The notes beneath the pieces were generated by a model that was not told where the DNA came from, searched no databases, and was given only the letters and a program-made list of their open reading frames with translations. From Paraconiothyrium sp. Pb-2020 (lineage: Eukaryota; Ascomycota; Dothideomycetes; Pleosporales; Didymosphaeriaceae), in NCBI GenBank assembly GCA_022419385.1, contig JAJUBI010000006.1:1860001-1924000 (forward strand): 64,000 nt of DNA. The letters run 5' to 3'. This document shows, in pieces, positions 58,321-64,000 of this stretch (its first letter is position 1; every line of letters starts with the position of its first letter). A program made the translations under genes and the position numbers.

Positions 58321-58674
58321 TCATACGAAGCGTGGATCTTCGAGACACCCTTTAGCTATGCGCACTATGCACTCTGCACCCCTAAGTCTGCCTTGCGATG
58401 CTACACTCAACTCATTCGACGTTTTCTTATCAGAATTGTCCAAATCCTCAGCCCGTCCGCTGTGGCGAGGCCTATATGCCTCCGGTACGAGCTTCTCTGA
58501 TTCCGGCAAATTTCGCGGCGAGCCAGAATCCCATGGGTAAATCTTGACTTCGTTTCTGTCGCGGCGAATGTGCGCTTCCGATCGCGTGCTTATCGCATCC
58601 TTGGGCTTGTATTCGTCAGGTACGAGAGTAATTGTCTCGCACCTAGGATCGTCAACAAGCTGCTCTGTTGACAT
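58321..58674 (-). CDS. small ORF of unknown function
   Basis: A single 117-codon ORF with a real ATG. Strongly charged and polar (ETITLVPDEYKPKD, then RRDRNEVKIYPWDS), no hydrophobic segment, no recognised domain. It converges with L28e 285 bp away. Composition looks protein-like, but conservation cannot be judged here and it may be spurious. Confidence 0.4.
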   Translation of the reverse strand: MSTEQLVDDPRCETITLVPDEYKPKDAISTRSEAHIRRDRNEVKIYPWDSGSPRNLPESEKLVPEAYRPRHSGRAEDLDNSDKKTSNELSVASQGRLRGAECIVRIAKGCLEDPRFV

Positions 58675-59828
58675 CGTGTTATTTGGCAGCGTTGATACTC
58701 ACTGCTGCTGATAAGGCGTCCGTTGGGTCCGTTGGATGGATGTTTAACACCGTGAGAGTAATCTAGAACCTAAAAGTGGTATTGGGATGAGCGGCATGTT
58801 GTGACGTTGTATGGGTATTGAAGAGGTGAGCTGTAAAGTGGTAACGATGCGATGTTTCGTTGTTGCGCGCGGCGTCCTTACTTAACAGGACAAAGGCCTA
58901 TAAAGTAGGCAGTGACACTAACATCAACCACCGTACTGCGAAATCCCAGGGCTACCGCTAATTCGCCCCTCACTCAAATCTTTTTTCATTTCATCTGATC
59001 AGTTTGCACGCACTTATCTTCCGACTGTGTTCCCGCTACTTCCTCCATCGAACCACAAACACCTCGAGGTCTTTCCTATTTAGCTTCGCTGTCTTCACTC
59101 CGACATTCATGCTCGTTCGAACACAGTGCTCAATCTTCGAAAGAAAGAGATGTCCTGGAGGTGGACCGTATCCGGAGACATATAGAAGGAATATATTACA
59201 TATATATCGATCCCTGGATCCAGCATCGCTGACGTATCTGAGGACCATACGTGTCCGCTTGCAGAGATCTTGAAGAAGAATGTTGTTCACATTAATATCC
59301 AGTTACCTGAGGAATGGCATACCTACCACAATAGCAAATCGCGTAAATGCGAGGTAAATCACGGTAGTTGCGCAATTCTCCGAACCGAGACACTAAATGC
59401 GGGGCAGCAAGGTCCCACTCTTAAAATGCAAGCATAAGATGATCGCGCACTACATCTGGAAGGTAAATGGCGTATGGTCTTGGCAACGACTTGTCACGAC
59501 AAGCAATGCTGTGATCTTTGCATCCTTCGTGACCCTTGGCCGCAGGAAAACCGACCTACACACCTTGCTACTCCACATCAACCGGGTATCTTATCTCTAC
59601 ACCTACTGGAGCGCGTACTTCGGCCTCGCTTTTCCGAATAAACGATCGTGTTTACCTTCTTAGGCAATTTGACTGCTACCCGGGCAGGCATGAAAACCAA
59701 GTACATAGCCATACCCCGGGGCCACCAGAAGAACACGTGACGTTGTTCAACTTAAAAGCAGGATGCATCCCCTTCTACTCAATGTCCAGCAACGTCCGCT
59801 CCCTTGGTTGCCGGGCACTCAAGCAAGG
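58675..59828. other. intergenic
   Basis: About 1.15 kb upstream of the FAD oxidoreductase. Several short ORFs without support. The frame from an ATG at 59763 is open into the oxidoreductase and would add 22 residues (see that entry). Confidence 0.45.
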
Positions 59829-61018
59829 ATGAGCTATTTCGAAGCACCACAGAATGTCGTGGTCATCGGCGGCGGCATAGTAGGGTCTTCCATCGCCTGG
59901 CACCTCTCAAATTCACCCACCACAAATACCACGATCATCGCAGATAAGATCGGAGGCGTCGCGACACCCAATTCATTTGCCTGGGTCAACGCAGGCTCCA
60001 CCGACAAACAATTCTATTACAACTTTCGGCATCGTTCCATGAACCACTGGCGAGAGATTGAGGATGCCGTTCCTGAGTTGTCCAAGTACATCCACTGGGG
60101 CGCGTCCTTGAACTGGGATATCGCCAACGAAACGGAGAGGGCGGAGTATGGGGAGAATTTGAGGAAGTGGGGTTATGATGTCGTCACGGTCAACAAAACA
60201 GAGATCGAGACCACTTATGAGCCTGAGTTCCAGGAAAGTTTCTTGGCGGATTGGGCTTTGAGGTACACGGAGGAGGGACAGATGGAGGCGCATATTGTAG
60301 CTGAGAAGCTTATCGAGCAGGCGCAAAAGAATGGTGCGGGACTGCTGGAGACGAACGTGACATGTTTCTTGAAGAAAAACGGGAAGATTGCGGGTGTCGT
60401 GCTCGATGGAGGGAAAGAAGTGCATGCCGACCACGTCGTCTTAGCTGGTGGGTTGGGCAGCGTGCCTTTGCTAGCTGCAGAAGGCGTAACTTTGCGTAAG
60501 TGCCCACGATGTACTGAAAGAGCCCTTTCTAACGACACACAGCCTTGACGCCAGAAGCCGGCCTTCTTATCAATACTGTGCCCATCAAGGAAAAATTACT
60601 CAACGGCGTCGTCTACTCGACCGAGCTGCACCTTCGACAAACAGCAGATGGTCGCATCCGATCTGGATCCGACTTCGGGGGGTCAGACCCCACTGATGAC
60701 CCGCAAGCCGTAGCTGATGATCTGTTCGCAAAATTGCAGGCGGCATTCAAGGGGGGAAACGCAATTGAGTACGACTACTATACGATTGGGTATCGACCTA
60801 CGCCAGCGGACGGCCTGCCCATCCTTGGCGACACGGGCGTGGATGGCTTGACGGTGGCCACGATGCATAGTGGGGTCTCGAATGGGGCTATCGTCGGCAA
60901 GCTCATCAGCGAGTTGGTCTTGACGGGCAAAAAGGATCCTGCGCTTGCTGACTTTGCGCTGGCACGCTTCAGTAATGGAACAACGACCAGCTCCAAAAGG
61001 ACACGAGCAGATCATTGA
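59829..61018 (+). CDS. FAD-dependent oxidoreductase, DAO (glycine/D-amino-acid oxidase) family
   Basis: DAO-family flavoenzymes oxidise amines or amino acids. Model join(59829..60495, 60543..61018), 380 aa. The 47-bp intron (GTAAGT...ACACAG) joins EGVTLP to LTPEAGLLINT. The dinucleotide-binding motif VVVIGGGIVGSSIAWHLS sits at residues 9-26. Next are AWVNAGSTDKQFYYNFRHRS and the second FAD strand DHVVLAGGLGSVPLL. The C-terminal motif YRPTPADGLPILGDTGVDGL, then TMHSGVSNGAIVGKLISELV, is the typical FAD-contact end. An upstream in-frame ATG at 59763 would add MHPLLLNVQQRP..., which has no targeting logic, so I prefer 59829. No peroxisomal SKL end: the protein ends RADH. The substrate is unknown. 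Confidence 0.9.
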
Positions 61019-61637
61019 GGGTTGCTTGTGTTACTTAGACATGTATCCGCTCTTTGGTCGGGGTACCGAGATTCTGGGGGATGACGATGTGATGATGGGC
61101 AGAGTGGAGCAGACACCTGGCAGATCATGGAAGTAGAATTTGGTCTACAACGTCTTGCTCCGTCAATCAATTTGATCCTCTTTGAATTTGCTCACCGCGC
61201 TAGCAACCCGTGCCTCGCAACGCTCGAGGTTGCCGATGATCGAGATTAATGTAACCTGGTCCGGGGGTGACTCACGTACTGGGATTTCCAGGGACTGATT
61301 GTTCTCAGCGACATCATTGAGTCACTTGAGCCGTTGACTCGGTCAGGACGCTCGCGTTTGATCCTTCCTTTCACTTGCGTCTGCGTTTGCCCTCGCTGAA
61401 CCTGTGACCAATCAAGTTCTGCTCCCGATAAGGTGCGATCGCAGCAATCGCGCACCTGCCCTGCCCAGAGTAAACAGAGCCTCTCACCTCGTGCCCTTGA
61501 AAAACCCAAAGTCATTGCCTCTGCCTCACCCAAACCGACTCTCGACTCTCAACACTCGCCACCAGCTACACTCCCACTCCCCGACGCACCCCTCAACAAC
61601 AACAACCTATACATTCTTGAGAACCTACATCGTCACC
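61019..61637. other. intergenic, CA-rich leader of next gene
   Basis: About 620 bp. The last 150 bp is C/A-rich with CAACAACAACAA just before the ATG at 61638, a common look of filamentous-fungal 5' UTRs. No other gene seen. Confidence 0.45.
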
Positions 61638-62142
61638 ATGGGCCAGCATCACCCCAAGCCTGCTGATTGTCCCGACCTCTTCAACTGCCACCCCCCCAAG
61701 AGCAAGCGCGAAGGTATACATCCCCGCTCTTCCTCATAACCACTTACTAATTTCCGCAGTCATCCAGGATGCCCTCAACAATGCCTACGTCGAGCACCCG
61801 TGCATCATTCATGTCTTGTTGGCTCTATGCCTTGGTCTCTCTGTCGTCAACGCGATCATGGTGTGGCGTTTGGCTTACAAAGCCCGCACACTGCACCGTC
61901 AATCCAAGGTGATCAACAACGTCGTGAGTGAGGGCCGTCTAGGCCGGGCGCTCCCTGCTTACGCCGATATCTTCAAGGACGATCAATTTCTCCACGATAC
62001 CGACCTAGAGAAGGGCGACTTCGTCAATGGTGTCGACGTCAAGATTGGCCATCCGCGTGTCGACATTGACAAGGGATGCGTTCGCAAGTTCGTCGCTACT
62101 TGCCAGGGTCAGCAGGGCGCCTACCGTGACGATCACGCCTGA
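61638..62142 (+). CDS. small single-helix membrane protein of unknown function
   Basis: Model join(61638..61713, 61760..62142), 152 aa. The 46-bp intron (GTATAC...CCGCAG) joins PPKSKRE to VIQDALNNAYVEHPC. The N-terminus is short and Cys/His-bearing (MGQHHPKPADCPDLFNCHPP). It starts Met-Gly, but myristoylation is not obvious. One hydrophobic segment (CIIHVLLALCLGLSVVNAIM) is followed by VWRLAYKARTLHRQSKVINN and a soluble C-terminal domain. I do not recognise the family. A Cys pair in the N-terminus and one near the end (CVRKFVATCQ) are the only features of note. Confidence 0.7.
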
Positions 62143-62633
62143 CTCAATTTCGCGGCTTCCATGACACGCTGCTGGGACTTCACAAGGTATGAATCGAGGA
62201 CTTTCCTTTCCAGCCGTACAGGACATGCTGATCGTTGCTAGGTACTCTCTGCTTCGTCATCGACCCTTCATGAAACTCACCTGTGGAAGCGGCCTATGAG
62301 ACACGATAAGCCATCTTACAAGGTTGCGGCGCATGAATATGCTTGTCAAGGGCGATATATCATTATGGAGATAACCTTACTCTACGAGTTTGTCCTGTAA
62401 TAGGCGAAATGAATATCATGAACTGAACGTGAAAAGTTGTGCCGATTCGCTGTGTCAATTGCCCTGATTATCAAATAGTCAATGCAGAAACTGTTTGATT
62501 CGGGAACACTTAAAGCTACCGACCACGCTATGCCTTCCCTGTATGCATCGATGCGACAACGATGCCGGACCAAATAACATGATCCTTCTACATCTACTCA
62601 TGTCTATGCTCGTTTCTTCCTGTGTTCCCTCAA
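62143..62633. other. spacer between convergent genes
   Basis: About 490 bp with 3' UTRs of the flanking genes. No gene seen. Confidence 0.5.
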
Positions 62634-64000
62634 CTAGTCTATCTCAAATCTGTCCCCGTTGTTCGTGACTTGATTGAACGGCTCCGGCTCCGCATTAATC
62701 ACGCGGAAGCCACCCATGCCCCCATTGAAAAGGCCATCATCGCCCCAGTCAGAGTCAGAGTCGGACCAGTCGTCCAGCGGTTGACTCGGCTGAGCTTGTG
62801 CGTGGGTAAGCTCGACGATTTGGCCAGACTTGAGCTTGGTGACATTGATCAGTTTCTTCGCGTAGACTTGGCAATTCCACGTTAGGACATTATACGGCTT
62901 CTCGGCCATGAAGACCTCTTCGCCTGATAGAGTATTAGCTTGGGAACAGGTAAACGTGAGGAGTAGGATGACATACCCTTCTGGATGAAATGCTCTGGAT
63001 CCGCGTATTCCACACTGGCCCCGCTGACAAACTTGTACTTGCCCTTGATGGTCCCACACTCGACCCTACGATACGGCCCCGTGTTGCACACGCCACCAAC
63101 TGCAGATCCACAGAAGACCTTGGCATTAGGGTGTCTCACTGCATTGCCGTTTTGATCGGTAGGCTTCCCAAGCTGCTGGAAAGTGGCTTCCATGCCGAGA
63201 TGATTGCCTACCTTGAGAACCTTGCCTGCGACGACAGCGTGATGCTTAGCTCCAACCGTCGGTCCTTGCTTCAGCAAGAAGAGATACATCTGATTGACCT
63301 TGAGTTTTTCTCCCTTCTTTGCTGCGGCCCTTGAGGCAATCTTGTAGTTATCGATCATGATCTTGTCGTTGTCATCTCTGCTGCGGCAGGGGTCGGGGTC
63401 GAGGCGGGCTTGCAGTTTCTTGTTGATTTTCCCGCCCTTGGCTCCGGCAGTACCTGCTTTGGGCTTTGGGCTGAATTTGCATGCTGCGGCAGAGGAAGTG
63501 GTAGCGTGGGATTTGGTTTTCGAGGCGATGGGTTTCTTGGTCGAATGCTTGCCCTTCTTCGGTTTGGTGGGCTTCTTTGTAGGCTTCTTGGTAGGCTTCT
63601 TGGTAGGCTTCTTGGTAGGCTTCTTGGTAGGCTTCTTGGTAGGCTTCTTGGTAGGCTTCTTGGTAGGCTTCGTCTTCGCTGGCTTCTTGGTGGGCTTCTT
63701 CTTCGTTGTCTTCTTCTTAGGCGTCTTCTTCTTCTTCGCGGGCCGCTTCTTTGCAGGTCGTGCTGGCCTCTTTCTGGAGGTGCGCGACCCTCTGCTCCTG
63801 CGGGCCTCGAGGTGCTGCAGGTCGACACCTTCGACACCTTCGAAAGTTGAGACAGCCCCGCTGTCAACTTGCATCACATCATTGTTGTGATGACTGAGGA
63901 ACAATCAGTGACGTGTTGTAGATAGCCCGACGTAGAGCCTTACCCAAACTGAGGAAAGAAACTGAACGCTCCTCCTAGGGTGAACAATACGCCCACCAGA
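62634..64000 (-). CDS. secreted Lys/Thr/Pro-repeat protein with a possible LRAT/NlpC-like domain (5'-truncated)
   Basis: Model complement(join(62634..62923, 62977..63893, 63944..>64000)); the start lies beyond the window. The edge exon reads LVGVLFTLGGAFSFFPQFG, fitting the hydrophobic part of a signal peptide, so the protein is probably secreted. The next ~100 residues are Lys/Arg/Pro-rich with about eight to nine TKKP units. After a Ser/Ala/Lys linker comes a folded region: NQMYLFLLKQGPTVGAKHHA, HFIQKG-EEVFMAEKPYNVLT, WNCQVYAKKL. A conserved-looking His pair followed far downstream by Asn-Cys recalls the permuted papain-like (LRAT/NlpC-P60) H...NC arrangement; this is inference from pattern only. 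The tail is Asp/Ser-rich (DDWSDSDSDWGDDG) and may balance the basic N-terminus. The 53-bp intron separates the His and Cys parts. No named family. Confidence 0.75.
63569..63672 (-). repeat. 12-bp minisatellite encoding TKKP
   Basis: Tandem 12-bp units (plus strand AGGCTTCTTGGT) repeat about eight times nearly perfectly within the secreted repeat protein gene. Each unit encodes Thr-Lys-Lys-Pro on the minus strand. Copy-number change would be in-frame. Confidence 0.9.

Noticed and set aside
63357..63890. Plus-strand GFLVGFLVGF repeat ORF
   Set aside because: Antisense reading of the TKKP minisatellite; the minus strand has the spliced protein with a signal peptide and folded domain.

Overview
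The window reads as nuclear DNA of a filamentous ascomycete (Pezizomycotina; a Dothideomycete is my guess, not proven). Most genes are interrupted by short GT-AG introns, typically 47-250 bp. The gene set is fungal: group-type hybrid histidine kinase, Zn2Cys6 regulator, MIPC synthase, EPL1, DHA1 drug transporter. Gene density is about one per 2.5-3 kb, with no operons. No rRNA, tRNA, CRISPR or intact transposon was seen. All gene models below were joined by eye at GT/AG sites and checked for reading-frame continuity. Several start codons were moved to the first real ATG, because upstream open frames begin with GTG or TTG.

Layout. 1-2.3 kb: an unrecognised ORF tail and an amidase with one intron. 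3.2-8.0 kb, minus strand: a PAS/PAS hybrid histidine kinase and a Ytp1-like membrane protein. 8.3-20.9 kb is housekeeping: a Swi5-domain recombination protein, a MINDY deubiquitinase ending in a CaaX box, TRM6 (tRNA m1A58 methyltransferase), ARPC3 (Arp2/3), RFC3 (clamp loader) and an unknown protein with two DPRGGFGYDP repeats. 21.6-24.1 kb: a cyclopropane-synthase-like methyltransferase and a coiled-coil unknown. 24.1-29.3 kb is gene-poor and holds a wrecked sugar transporter. 29.3-33.7 kb: AMPK/SNF1 beta subunit, a small two-helix membrane protein and a seven-helix membrane protein. 35.8-43.9 kb: a MIPC-synthase-like GT32, KAE1, an RKM4/SETD6-like SET methyltransferase and EPL1. 43.9-48.8 kb is a second gene-poor stretch. 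48.8-56.1 kb is accessory in flavour: a Zn2Cys6 regulator, a patatin-like phospholipase with altered motifs and a DHA1 transporter. 56.6-64 kb: a short conserved membrane-anchored protein, ribosomal protein L28e, a small ORF, an FAD oxidoreductase, a small TM protein, and a secreted Lys/Pro/Thr-repeat protein with a possible LRAT/NlpC-like H...NC core, cut by the window edge.

How the genes relate: many are unlinked core functions. Common themes are translation and tRNA modification (TRM6, KAE1, RKM4, L28e), genome maintenance and chromatin (Swi5, RFC3, EPL1), and signalling (histidine kinase, AMPK beta). Several core genes share divergent promoters: MINDY/TRM6, ARPC3/RFC3, AMPK-beta/small membrane protein, KAE1/RKM4, short TM protein/L28e. 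The best candidates for something undescribed are the C-terminal secreted repeat protein, the 56-residue repeat protein, and the patatin with a variant oxyanion and nucleophile motif.
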